64,000 nt of DNA. Source: Trogon surrucura (Eukaryota > Chordata > Aves > Trogoniformes > Trogonidae). The stretch covers positions 51,320,635 to 51,384,634 of the forward strand of contig CM036619.1 of the NCBI GenBank assembly GCA_020746105.1. The letters run 5' to 3'. A program made the position numbers and the translations under genes. This document shows, piece after piece, positions 27,301-36,206 of the stretch. The notes under the pieces were generated by a model. The model ran no database searches. It worked only from the letters and a program-made list of their open reading frames with translations, and had not been told where the DNA came from. The number at the start of each line of letters is the position of its first letter. Position 1 is the stretch's first letter.

Positions 27301-30300
27301 GCATGCCATAGAGTAAAATGTGTCCTTTAGTCTCCTGACTGTGACTTGGTGTTAAATACTTTGATATGGTGTGGAGCAACTTTCCCTTGGCCCTCATTTG
27401 CTCCTTTTTCTTTGGCACTTTGCATACTAAAGCAGGATGGCTGGCTTTGTAGACTAAAACCATGGGGGCTCTTGCTTTCTCTGGATTCATACAATCACAG
27501 AGTCATAGAATGGCCCAGGCTAGAAGGGACCTTAGAGATCATCTAATCCAACCTCCCTGTCATGGGCAGGGACGCCTCTCAACTAGATCAGGCAACACAT
27601 GGGGACCCAAGGGGGATCGAACCCACGACCTTGGTGTTATCAGCACCACGCTCTAACCAAGTGAGCTAACCAGCCCCCTAATTGCTAAGTGATTGGGTTA
27701 AGTCACGAAAGTAATAGGGCACTATCTGTGACTGCTTACAAATAGTCTGAGATGTAGGCATGAAAATCAGTGACATGGGTGTAATACAATGCAGTTGTAC
27801 TCTAGTGGGATTTTGGGTTGGGTTTGGGGTTTGGTGTTTTGTTTTGGGTTTTTTTGAGAAGTTGGTAACCACTTCTTTGAGGCTTTTAAAAAAGCAGATC
27901 AGTGAATTCCCACAACCAGTCTCTCTAGCCTGTACAGTTCTTTTATGGCCAGCACAGTGGACATACCTAGTTCAGAGTGACCCCAGTGATTTGTTTCTGT
28001 AAATGTGAAGTGCAAATAACTGTGCTGTCAGCAAGAAAACTGTGCTGTTAGTATAGTTAAGAAATACAAAGTTTGTCTAGCAGGGCAGTCTGGTAACATG
28101 CAGTGTGTTAGTAGCCTTTGGGATAACTGGGAACAGCTGATAGTCTTCCAAAAATATTTTCTTCAACTACTTCTAAGAAGTTTATTAAATGCTTTTTGAG
28201 GATTAATTTATGAAAGACCTGGCTCTCTGCTTCTTAGCCTTACTCCTCAGACCTTCTGATCACCTTTCTGCCAAATAGAAGCAACTTCTGCTTGTTTAGG
28301 ACCGTGACCCGTGCTATCTTAGTGTTAACAAAAACATGAAAGGATGCTGCAGAGAGAGAATCTGTTGTGGTTTGGAAGGCAATACTCTAAACCCCTTTGA
28401 TCAGGAACTAGGCACTGGTAACAATTTACCCCAAACCTTAAAAAAAAAGCAGGTGGCCTGACTTCTGAAATATATCCAGCATATCTTAATCAGTTTACCT
28501 ACTGAAACAAATTCTAGTTATGGCAACTTCTCTAGCTCATGTTTGCTGTTACATAAACCCATTTTCAGTGTCCTCAGGCCATGGATAAACACGTATTTAG
28601 CACTCTTAAAGACTGAAATTCCATTGGCTCATCTTGTGCCACAGCCAGGCTGGCTTTCCTCTTAGACTGAATCAGAAGCTGTGCTGTGTTACCACAGAAG
28701 GCTTTTTAAGTGGACAACTTTTACTATTTCCCTTATGCATTGAACCATGTGCAGTACCAGGGGTGAATGACTTCTGTCTTCTGTCAACTTCAGTTCACTC
28801 AACCAGGACAGCAGAGAAACCACTGAGGCATTCAGCTGTTCAATTTACCACCGTGAAGGCAGTACATTTCTTCTGATGTGCATCTCAATGCTGGCTCAAA
28901 TGGAGTAACGTCCCTGTCTAATATTACACTTTGACATCTTCTGTGGTTTTATTTGTGTATTTTTATTCCTTCAAGATCTAGCTAGTGAAGAAAAGAAGAG
29001 GCTAGAAGAAAAACAAAGGACCGCCCGCAAAAATCGTTCAAAGTCGGAGGAAGACTGGAAGACGAGGTTAGTGCGCTCGCCTCTGTGTGCGTGTGTTTGT
29101 AGTTCTGTGAAGGTTTTGAACATGGAGGTTAACTGTCAGCCTGCGCCAGTGCTGTGCAGTGTTGTGTCAGCATGAAGAGCTGATACAACGAGGTTTGGTA
29201 GTGCCGCCGGCGTGTTTGCAGACTTGGTCCTCGCAGGCTGTAAGTGCTTCCGGAGAGAAGCATCGGGCCTGGTCTTGGCTCCTTCCCTCTCGCTGCTTGC
29301 ACACCCAGATTCAAACACAAACTGTTGTCTCTTCTCAGCACCTCTTGGTTCTGACACAAAAAAAAAGATGTTGCCACTGATGGCTGTTTCTAAGGACTGT
29401 TGTTGCTGATTAATTTATAATTGCATCAAATTCGCATGCTTGGCCAAGGAGAGGAGGAAATATTTCCTTGTGTGAACTTGACAGCTCATTGCTCTTCGCT
29501 TCTCAGATCAGTTGGTGTGTGCTTGGCAATACCGTATTCCCACTGCACACAGTTTTCTGTGAAATGACTGTAGCACCCAGATATCCAGGTCATTGTCTCC
29601 TTTCTTAGAAGGCTACTAATTACAAAAGCTGGAAGAGTTAAGGGAAAAATTAGTTTAAGGGATCTGTCTGTCAGGATGATGAGGGGGTTTTTGTTTGATT
29701 TTTTTTTTGGGGTTTTTTTTTTTTTTTTTACTACAAGATGGGAGGGGTGAGCTCTTACAAGTTAAGTAGAAACCATGAAAACCATAGCCGAATTAATCCA
29801 ATTTGACCAGACAACGTTTGTTTAAAAGTATAGTAATAAACCATCGATCTCTTCACAAAAAAGAACAAAGTGGTGTGGCTAAACTCTCTAAAAGCAAGCA
29901 AGCTTCATCTCTTCCCTGTTAACCAGCTATTAGCACACCCAGACACTGCGGATTAAATATCTTTAAAATGTCTGTTTGTAACTAAATCACTTTTTTCTTT
30001 TTTTCAAATGAAGTCACCCATCATCCCAGAGTCCCAGGTTTGGACATGTCTGCCTTTGTCTTTTTCCTGTGCCTGCTCTCCTGAAGTGTTTGGGTTTGTT
30101 TGCCCTGAGACTGGTGGATAATAACATCTTTATAATGCTTCCAAGTTAACATGCTAAGTGCTGGACAGCCTTGCACCTCCCTCTTCCTTTCCTCAATTCA
30201 GAGTGGCTCTAGGTCTCACCAAGTGTTTTCAAAGCAAGGGATAGTTACACCACGTTCTTCCAGGTGCCTGAAGTAGCTTAAAAGCACCGGAGGTTAGTAT

Positions 30301-32865
30301 GGAAATTGAGGCATTCCCAGGGGGCAACTCAGAGCGGTGGTTTTTGGAGTGTGTAATCAGTGCAGACACCGGGTTCTTCAGTTGCAGTTGTGCAGGTGCT
30401 GTAGACCTGCTCAGCACTTGCCTGGGATATCCTTTAAGAACTTTTTTTTTTTTTTTTTTCCTGGGATGTTTCCAAAGCTTTGGCAGAAAACTTCTAGTAT
30501 CTGACCTCTTTAGTAGGAATGTCAAGTGTGACTGCCTCCTAAGGATCAACTTAGTGTGGAGGAAGAGTTGTGCTATGGGGAAAAATGCCTGCTATGAAGG
30601 GCAACTCTTCTGCCTGTTCCCAGGTCAACTGTAGGTCTTAATCTGGAATGTAATTTAAACTCTAATGTAAACTACTGCAATTTCCTTGCCACAGGAGCAG
30701 GCTTCTTACTTTATCTAGTAAAGTTTATACCATTGTAAGACAACTTTCTGAAGCGTATAGTGAATTTTTAAATTATTTTGGTTCCACTTTAGAAGTGGGC
30801 TCTTGATGTTTCTGAAGAAGCAATTCATCTTGAACCCTTGAAGTTTTAGAGACTGAGCAGCTGCCTTGAGTAAAAGACTGGTTCTGAAACTAACAGTGGT
30901 CTCTTGCTTTGATGAAAATCAGTCCCCTCCTTCCCCTATCACTTACCTGGCTGGATTATGTGATTGCTTTGGGTCTCTCCTCTGACTCTCAAACTTAGTT
31001 CTTCCTCTTCATATTGAAGTCACTGGAGGAGAGGGGCACGTTGTCCTGACCTGTACCAGTGTTGAAGATAGTGGGTGGTACAATTCCTTAATGGGAGAGG
31101 TGACTGTTTATAGCCCTGCCTCTCAGCAGGTGCTTGGCTTTGAGCTCTGCAAAGAGCTGCTGTTACCTGTGGACTAGGAGGTGAATTGGGCTCGTGCACG
31201 CACGGAGTAGCTGAGGCATCTTGTGTGGAGGCGATGCAGCAGTGATCCATGTGCAGTACCAGGGGTGAATGACTTCTGTCTTCTGTCGACTTCAGTTCAC
31301 TGAACCAGGACAGCAGAGAAACCACTGAGGTGTTCAACTGTTCAATTTACCACCGTGAAGGCAGTACAAGACACTTCTGATGTGCATCTCAAACCTTTTG
31401 AGCCAAGCAAGACTTGCCTGTTAGCTGCCCTGCTTTCTAATGTGACGCTGCAGTACTGGTGCCCTTTGTGGTTTTGCTTTTTAAAGAGATAAAGTCATAT
31501 TTGGTCTGAACATGCTTTAATTTCCGTTCTGAAACCTTACGGTACGCTAGAAGAGCTGAGTTAAACTGGGCTGCCTTGCACATGCATGACTGCCTGAAGT
31601 GAGTGTGTTTGCCGCAGTGGGCAACGTAAACCAAGAACTGGCTTTTGTGGCCGGTGAAGAGGTTAAAGGAAGCTGTGGAGAGTACTGACCACAGAAGCAG
31701 CTTCTTGCAAGCTGCCTTGGCAAAACACAACAAAAAGTTAAAACGCTGGAGGTCTGGTACTGGGCCGTGTGTGCTGTGGAGGCAGATGAGTAACTGGGTC
31801 CAGACAGGCAGCGCTGTTCAGTAATGTGCTGCAGGATTGCCAGAAACGGGTTTGGGAGAGGAGGAAGAAGGGCAAATTTCTGTGGCATGGTGATTTGACA
31901 GGGTTGTACTCACCACTGGGGGATACTTGCCAGTAGTATGGCCTTAGAAGTGCACCTGATTTGCCAGATAGATTCCTCCTCCACAAAAAAACCCACTCAA
32001 ATCACCAGATTTTTGTACACATGCAGCTGTAACCTGGTGTGTGTATAAATTGTGCTTCCAGACCAAAAGGGGAGAGGGAAAGAAAGGTGCTAAACTTCAG
32101 TGTTTCTCCCAACAGCCAGCACAGCAAAAGTTTGCAAATAACTTCATGCAAATTAGGAACTAATTTTCTGGGCATTCAGATTAGCCTCCCAGTGCTCACA
32201 GCGTAATGCAACACAGTTATATTGAAATAAGCCAGGACTTTACCTGCAGCCTGTGGGGTGATATTTTGTCCACACTGAAGGTAGCTGGCACACTAATTCT
32301 GAGTAGTATGCTGCAAAACAAGTCCTTAAAAAATATGGGAAAAATCTTGATTCTAGACAAAAAAATAATGTTTTTTCTGTTTTCAGGACTGCAGTGCTTG
32401 TGGTGTTTACATGTCTTGCAAAAACTATTACTGCTTATGCATGCCAAAAATGGTTGTTCATAACTGCTTTGAAGCAAAACTGTACCTGTCCTCTTTATGC
32501 AATAGTCTTAACTGCTTCTAGTGACAAAATCCTGCTGTCAGTAATTTCACTGGGAGACATTTAAGTAGTGTGGTGAGTGGAGAGATCTAGCCACTGAAGA
32601 TAACATTAAATTTGCTTATGAATTTTAAACCGAGAGGGCTCCTGCAATCCCAGTAATTATTTTGAGCCATAAACTGCTTAAGATGCAGCAAGGCAGTTCT
32701 GAACTTCTACAAAAAAAGCATGTGTCAGTAGCTTCATTAACGTGCTGTATGTTTCTTTGCAGATGGTTCCACCAAGGCCCCAATCCCTACACTGGTACGC
32801 AGGACTGGCTTTATTCCGGCAGCTACTGGGACAGAAACTACTTTAACTTGCCTGATATTTATTAA
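6183..32865 (+). CDS. OSBPL1A: OSBPL1A (ORP1L), C-terminal 13 coding exons (gene partial at the 5' side)
   Basis: Oxysterol-binding protein-related protein 1, a sterol and phosphoinositide binding protein acting at late endosome/ER contacts. The joined exons are 6183-6345, 13415-13571, 17394-17469, 18969-19103, 19435-19532, 20245-20427, 20917-21024, 21116-21205, 21452-21578, 25175-25291, 26057-26180, 28976-29066 and 32763-32865. All have GT/AG junctions and the phases join into one frame of 523 codons ending in TAA. Order of parts: a short stretch ending in an FFAT-type motif (FYDAVSD), an acidic/serine linker, then the oxysterol-binding-related domain with the family fingerprint EQVSHHPPIS, and the ending YWDRNYFNLPDIY. 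Human ORP1L is about 950 residues, so this is roughly residues 428-950. The ankyrin repeats and PH domain should lie left of the window. The gene converges on CABYR, as in human. ORP2 is the nearest alternative, but the linker and C-terminus fit ORP1. Confidence 0.96.
6346..13414 (+). other. OSBPL1A intron, about 7.1 kb
   Basis: Between the FFAT exon halves. It contains a 14-C run at 8084-8097 and a T-run near 9980. I recognise no exon, RNA gene or transposon in it. Confidence 0.7.
8084..8097. repeat. Poly-C run
   Basis: Fourteen consecutive C bases preceded by a G/T-rich stretch; a probable length-variable homopolymer. Confidence 0.9.
13415..13571 (+). CDS. OSBPL1A: OSBPL1A exon: end of FFAT and acidic linker
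   Basis: Completes Asp of the FFAT (DSESEKS), then a Ser/Thr/Glu-rich linker, ending SNGIKKH plus two bases. The acceptor is TTTGCAG and the donor is GTAGGA. As I recall, the human short isoform ORP1S starts at a Met just before SEEK. Here that codon is GTG (Val) at 13510-13512. The nearest upstream in-frame ATG is 13480-13482. Confidence 0.93.
14915..15152 (+). mobile_element. CR1 LINE 3' fragment
   Basis: Matches the CR1 tail: GGAAAGTTTAGACTGGATAT, CATTGGAACAGGTTGCCCAG, TGGAGTCCCCATTCCTGGAG and ATGATCTTAAAGGTCTTTTA, ending near ATTCTGTGATG. Only the last 240 bases are present. Confidence 0.88.
15700..15985. repeat. A/C-only low-complexity block (G/T-rich on minus strand)
   Basis: Nearly 280 bases dominated by A and C, with runs such as AACAACAACAAACAAACAAA and a C10 run, and few G or T. 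Open reading on both strands here is an artefact of composition. Confidence 0.9.
17394..17469 (+). CDS. OSBPL1A: OSBPL1A exon: linker leading into the lipid-binding domain
   Basis: A 76-base exon encoding RTSLPSPMFSRND and SIWSILRKCIGM, phase 2 in and phase 0 out. The acceptor is TTCCACAG and the donor is GTAGGT. It covers the amphipathic lid region at the start of the oxysterol-binding-related domain. It is short but matches the family closely. Confidence 0.93.
17687..17707. repeat. Poly-T run (21 T)
   Basis: Homopolymer in an OSBPL1A intron. It could be a decayed poly(A) tail on the minus strand, but no element is recognisable beside it. Confidence 0.85.
18969..19103 (+). CDS. OSBPL1A: OSBPL1A exon: start of the lipid-binding core
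   Basis: 45 codons in phase 0, from ELSKITMPVIFNEPLSFLQR to ASSLSSTTERMQ. The acceptor is GCATCAG and the donor is GTACTT. ELSKITMPV and the phenylalanine-rich EPLSFLQR stretch are hallmarks of the first helices of the oxysterol-binding-related domain. Confidence 0.95.
19435..19532 (+). CDS. OSBPL1A: OSBPL1A exon: CVAAFAVSAVAS helix and NPLLGETYE
   Basis: Encodes CVAAFAVSAVASQWERTGKP then FNPLLGETYELI plus two bases. The acceptor is GAACAG and the donor is GTAATG. KPFNPLLGET is among the most conserved blocks of oxysterol-binding proteins and helps line the lipid tunnel. Confidence 0.96.
20245..20427 (+). CDS. OSBPL1A: OSBPL1A exon: OSBP signature EQVSHHPPIS
   Basis: Phase 2 in and 2 out, 183 bases. 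It carries the family fingerprint EQVSHHPPIS, whose His-His pair contacts the phosphoinositide headgroup in structurally studied members, then the barrel strands GSIYPKLKFWGKSVEAEPKG. The acceptor is TTTTGCAG and the donor is GTAAGT. Confidence 0.97.
20917..21024 (+). CDS. OSBPL1A: OSBPL1A exon: EAYTWTNPTCCVHNII barrel strands
   Basis: Encodes HNEAYTWTNPTCCVHNII then GKLWIEQYGNVEITNH. The acceptor is CCTTAG and the donor is GTAAGT. It is separated from the next exon by an unusually short intron of 91 bases. Confidence 0.96.
21025..21115 (+). other. OSBPL1A: Very short OSBPL1A intron (91 bases)
   Basis: Bounded by GTAAGT and TTTAG, between the EAYTWTN and TGEKC exons; close to the practical minimum length for a vertebrate intron. 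Confidence 0.9.
21116..21205 (+). CDS. OSBPL1A: OSBPL1A exon: KTGEKCILSFKPCGLFGKE
   Basis: A 90-base exon reading TGEKCILSFKPCGLFGKE then HKVEGYIQDK, phase 2 in and 2 out. The acceptor is TTTAG and the donor is GTAAAG. These are the barrel strands of the lipid-binding domain. Confidence 0.96.
21452..21578 (+). CDS. OSBPL1A: OSBPL1A exon: KKLCALYGKWTECLY and lysine-rich loop
   Basis: Encodes KKKLCALYGKWTECLYSVDP then a Lys/Glu-rich loop ending KKSSKQ, exiting in phase 0. The acceptor is TTGACAG and the donor is GTATGA. The GKWTE block is conserved through the family. Confidence 0.96.
21579..25174 (+). other. OSBPL1A intron with CR1
   Basis: Contains the minus-strand CR1 at 23018-23365. No other gene-like content could be supported. 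Confidence 0.7.
23018..23365 (-). mobile_element. CR1 LINE 3' fragment
   Basis: Reverse-oriented CR1 tail beginning at the terminal octamer repeats (CATAGAATCATAGAATTG), then AGAAGGGACCTTAAAGATCA, GGGCTTCCACCACCTCTCTG and GTGATGAACTTCTTGCTGAT. It is one of the better-preserved copies, so probably fairly young. Confidence 0.93.
25175..25291 (+). CDS. OSBPL1A: OSBPL1A exon: acidic loop and LLWKITPRPPNSAQ
   Basis: 39 codons in phase 0: an acidic loop (NTEESDEMPLPDSES) then VIPGSILLWKITPRPPNSAQ. The acceptor is CCAATTAG and the donor is GTCAGC. The PRPPNS block closes the barrel in this family. Confidence 0.95.
26057..26180 (+). CDS. OSBPL1A: OSBPL1A exon: MYNFTSFAMALNEL and TDCRLRPDIRAMENG
   Basis: Encodes MYNFTSFAMALNELDKEME and PKTDCRLRPDIRAMENGEI plus one base. 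The acceptor is ATTTTAG and the donor is GTAACT. The D-R-RPD-R-E pattern is the conserved C-terminal basic motif contacting the lipid headgroup. Confidence 0.96.
27484..27677 (-). mobile_element. tRNA-Ile/CR1 composite SINE (TguSINE1-like)
   Basis: Read on the minus strand, the head is a degenerate tRNA. It shows an A-box-like GGTTAGCTCACTTGGTTAGA, an anticodon stem-loop TGGTG-CTGATAA-CACCA with anticodon GAT (Ile), and a B-box GGTTCGATCC. It is followed by a CR1-derived tail (GATCTAGTTGAG, then AGAGATCATCT and CTATGACTCTGTGATTGT when read on the correct strands). This architecture is that of the passerine TguSINE1 family as I know it. It is not a functional tRNA, because the acceptor stem is mismatched. 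Confidence 0.85.
28745..28888 (+). repeat. 145-bp direct repeat, copy A
   Basis: From CCATGTGCAGTACCAGGGGT to GATGTGCATCTCAA. About 94% identical to copy B at 31247-31392. It lies 87 bases before the OSBPL1A exon at 28976. Confidence 0.92.
28976..29066 (+). CDS. OSBPL1A: OSBPL1A exon: EEKKRLEEKQRTARK helix
   Basis: Encodes DLASEEKKRLEEKQRTARKN then SKSEEDWKT plus two bases. It forms the long charged C-terminal helix. The acceptor is CCTTCAAG and the donor is GTTAGT. Two near-identical 145-bp segments flank this exon, at 28745-28888 and 31247-31392. Confidence 0.95.
29067..32762 (+). other. Last OSBPL1A intron
   Basis: Contains T-runs near 29700-29730 and 30442-30459 and duplicate copy B (31247-31392). 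No exon or transposon beyond these is recognised. Confidence 0.7.
31247..31392 (+). repeat. 145-bp direct repeat, copy B
   Basis: From CCATGTGCAGTACCAGGGGT to GATGTGCATCTCAA. It differs from copy A by about seven substitutions and one small indel. It lies 2.5 kb downstream in the same orientation. Confidence 0.92.
32763..32865 (+). CDS. OSBPL1A: OSBPL1A last coding exon
   Basis: Encodes RWFHQGPNPYTGTQDWLYSG then YWDRNYFNLPDIY and TAA at 32863-32865. The acceptor is TTCTTTGCAG. This is the conserved end of ORP1. Confidence 0.97.
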
Positions 32866-33985
32866 AATGCAATAAGGAGCCTATGACTGATTCAAATAAG
32901 TCTTAATCTGTTTTAATGTTTTCCCCTTGTTTTACTCATCTCCTGAAAAAAAAAAACAACCTGACATGTTATCAGACAAGAGTATTAAGCATCTCCACAG
33001 TTACGCTGGTGGTATGTGATCTGCAGTTCTATAGGTAGGGGAATAATTGTTCTGGCTGCTGGGGGGTCCTGTGTGGACAAAGTTAGACGCCGGGGTTTTG
33101 AACTGTCCTGTTTGTGGAATACACCTATATTAGGTTGTGGTGTATGAGGAGTAGAACACCTTCAGCTGTTCTGTGAATACTTTCTTTCATAGAGAACATT
33201 TGGCACAAGTGAAACTGGTTTTATTTATTGTGACATGGGAATGTTTAAAAGCACACACAGGAATTGCAATATTCTGTTCTTAAATGAAGAAGGGTGTGTC
33301 ACTTTTGTAAAGATGTAATTTTTCATGAAGTGACTTCTCTTTTACTGAAATAACTTCCTTGAATCCTGAGCTCTGCTCAGAGATTCCAGAAGCGTTCCTG
33401 TCTCTGGAGCCTTAGTGCAGTTGTTTAAGCTGGTAACATTACTCAGAGGTATTTATTCAATGTTTTGTGCAGTGTGTTTTGAATTTTACTCTCCTTGTTT
33501 TGCTACCAACCTTATGGTTTAAGGAATTAAGAGCCATTTAAATATCTACAGATTTGATTTGCACTGCACACTAGTAACAGGTTTTAAAAGAATCTGTTCC
33601 ATGCACTAGAAGTTCCGGTGCTCAGCACCACTGCAAAAAAGGCAAGAACCTGATCAGTCCAGGACCTGGTGGAATGTGGCAAAGGGGAGGACGGGACACA
33701 GGATACACAGGACCTGGGTCTGTACTGTGCAAACTCCTGGGGAGGAAGTCAGTCTCTTGTGCATTTCAAAGGTAGTCAGCACCTCTGCGAGGCCTCCAGT
33801 GCACAGCTGCTTTACCCCTTTTCAGTGGGGTGCATTCAATCTTAGAGTGTAAGTTTATACTGAACTGTGTACAGAGCTTCTAGAGGGCAAGCTGCTCTTT
33901 GTACAATATTTTAACTGCTGTCTGGAGGTTAGTGTTAATTGAATAATTTAATTGCTACTAAATAAAGGCTTCAAAACTTCTTGCA
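32866..33985 (+). other. OSBPL1A: OSBPL1A 3' UTR with poly(A) signal
   Basis: Non-coding sequence after the TAA, AT-rich in its first part. A canonical AATAAA lies at 33961-33966 and is followed by a GT-rich stretch (GTGAGTGGTTGTGACAGTG) typical of a cleavage-stimulating element, so cleavage is expected near 33985. The exact end is inferred. Confidence 0.7.
33961..33966 (+). terminator. OSBPL1A: OSBPL1A polyadenylation signal
   Basis: An AATAAA hexamer about 1.1 kb after the stop codon, with a GT-rich downstream element within 40 bases. Confidence 0.72.
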
Positions 33986-35500
33986 TGTAGTCTGAAGTGA
34001 GTGGTTGTGACAGTGCTAACCCTTTCTAAGCAAGCCTACTCCAAAAGCTGCTGCAATGAAATTGTGTAGAGCTTCCCTGCCCTTGAGAGGTCTCTTTTCC
34101 CTTAAGCGGGAACAGTCGGCTTTTGGGGGGGGCTGGGGATTGTTGGGGAACTGAGAGCTTCCTCCTTGAATGTACAGGGAGGCTGCAACCCTAGCCCTGA
34201 GGGTGGTCTCTTGATACTGTTAATAAGGCAATGAGATGCTTCCTATTTTTATCCTATGTGCTACTAGAATTACCCAGGATGTGATGCTGAGCCCTATTAG
34301 CATAGATATGGGAAGGCCTTTTCTTTGGCAGCCTTTCAGGTGACGGCCAAGTTCTCACCTGACTTGTAGCTGCAGAAATTGAATACCTGCAGTGTGTCCC
34401 TTGGAAACCTCTGCTCTGGCCAGCATTTCCTGAGGTCTGTCTTAATTGCCATGCAACTGCGGTGTAAGCCTGAAAGCTGTAGAAACTGTGTAGCTACTGA
34501 GTCAATGCTTCAGCAGGTCACATAGCACAACACTCAGTGCTAGGAAAAAATAAAGCATTTAGTTCCTCCCCGCCCACACAGGTTCAAGAAGGGGAACCCT
34601 CTACACACCATCAACTTTTCTGTTTTTGTTTTGAGTGATTTCTGGTTCATGCAAACATTTTTTTTTTGCCACCCCGGACCTGTCATCTTTAAGTGATGGT
34701 AGTTGTAGTTGTGAAACCTCTAAAGCAGACTATAAGAGCACCTTAACCTCTTCCTCAACGCATAACTTTGGCTGTCTTCCTTGATAAACCTGTAGTGTGA
34801 GTTAATTGACTGTGTGTGAGAATGAATAGCTTCTCTAGTTGAAAGATATGACTATCCTCTTGCTTGTGACACTTGTGTTCATGTCCTTCCTAGAGTAACC
34901 CCAGGAGTAAACTACACACTGGTTACCTGAACCAACTTTGGCTCTGTATGTCATCTGTCAGCAGTGCCAGGGCTTACCTATACACCAAGAAAGCAGCAAG
35001 GAAGCTGGGTTGCTCTTCAGTGAAACAGCAGCTGCATCTCATGGTCATAATTCATGCAGAGTTAACATTCAGGATGTTGTGCTGTGCTAGGAAAGTACAA
35101 AATGCATGGGAAGGCAGTGCTAAGCACTATTTTTTTTTTTTTTAAAGAGCATTAAGCTGTTTGATTTATTACAGGGTAAATTCCATTCCTTCTGAGCGCT
35201 TCCTGAAGTCCACAGAGCCTCTCTCCTCAACCTGTTAAAAAAACCCCACATGAACTCAGTAGAAAGCGTGCAGCAAGAACTACTCTGATTGCTATCTAAC
35301 TGTACTCTAAGGTGAGGTATTTTGCCACATTCTGAGTATTGCACAAGTGCTAAAACATCAGGCTGCAGGCATAAAGATATGTACAGAAGTGAGATTAAAA
35401 AACTTAGGTTAGACTAAAATGAGCAAGACTAGTACTACTAATTGCCGAGTGTGTAATGAGCACAGACATCATGTCTGATATGTATGGCAAACTAGTTTAA
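33986..35500. other. Convergent intergenic gap between OSBPL1A and CABYR
   Basis: About 1.5 kb between the two poly(A) sites. It contains a T-run near 35130 and no gene, RNA or transposon I can recognise. Confidence 0.65.
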
Positions 35501-35516
35501 CCACGGGTCTTAAACC

Positions 35517-35527
35517 TTTATTTTATT
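35517..35527 (-). terminator. CABYR: CABYR polyadenylation signals (two overlapping)
   Basis: On the minus strand two overlapping AATAAA hexamers lie about 110 bases after the stop codon, at 35522-35527 and 35517-35522. This would make a very short 3' UTR ending near 35500. Confidence 0.6.
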
Positions 35528-35634
35528 TTGAAAAGGCTTAAATCCCTACCATCTCTCTGTGCCAGACCCATGCAAGGAGCAAGCTTATGTCTTCTGGACC
35601 TTGCACTGGGCGTGGGGCCTACTGTAACGGGGAT

Positions 35635-36206
35635 CTACCCTGCAGTACCAGAACTTCCTGCAAGAGCATTTATACCTGTGTGCTCATCACCAGCTGGGGA
35701 GCTGTTCTCTGCAGACACCACATCATCCAGAGGGATGGCAACTGGGAAAACATCAGGAGGGCAGGGCTTGGCCCCACTTTCCTCTGCAGGATTAGAACTG
35801 GGGCTCCCCGTGCCTGTTTCCTCACCAGCTGGCCTGGCAACAGGGATGGGGACTGCAGTGAATCTCCTCCTAGCACCTGCAACTTGCTGCGCAAAGACAG
35901 CGTGGCCAGGAAGAGGTTTCCAGTCCTGTGCGTTCTGAACGTGAGAGCTCACTAAAATGAAAGGTGGGGCATTTTCCCTCTTGCTTTCTTCTTGCATGAC
36001 ATAAATGGGAGCAGATACGTGGGACAGCTGACCACACTGTAGATCTTTCCCCCTGGAAAGACTCAGGGTTGCCTGGGAACAAGTAGCAACAGCTCCAGCA
36101 GGAGGAAGGGGTGGTGGTTTTTGACCTTGTTTCAAGTCAGTTAGGCAATAGAGGGTCCATAGGTTAGAATATGGTGGTGGCTGTCCTGCTTCACTTGATG
36201 CCATGG
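35635..36206 (-). CDS. CABYR: CABYR exon 4 (last coding exon)
   Basis: The acceptor is TCTTTGTAG at 36207-36208. It reads MASSEAGQPPPYSNLWTLYC, then a proline-rich stretch, APIYVM, APPFILVSSHVQNAQDWKPL and PGHAVFAQ, ending GINALAGSSGTAG and TAG at 35635-35637. I recall a human C-terminus that continues after GIAG with about 15 more residues. The frame after the TAG stays open for 37 codons, so the stop may be a recent nonsense change. Confidence 0.92.

Larger units (their letters stand above)
26181..28975 (+). other. OSBPL1A intron with SINE and one copy of a duplicated segment
   Basis: Holds a tRNA-headed SINE (27484-27677) and duplicate copy A (28745-28888). No coding exon was recognised between 26181 and 28975. 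Confidence 0.7.

Noticed and set aside
27604..27677. A possible tRNA-Ile gene on the minus strand.
   Set aside because: The acceptor stem does not pair properly and the head runs directly into a CR1 tail, so it is a SINE.
35528..35955. Plus-strand open frames of 136 and 122 codons.
   Set aside because: They are shadows of the last CABYR exon on the other strand.
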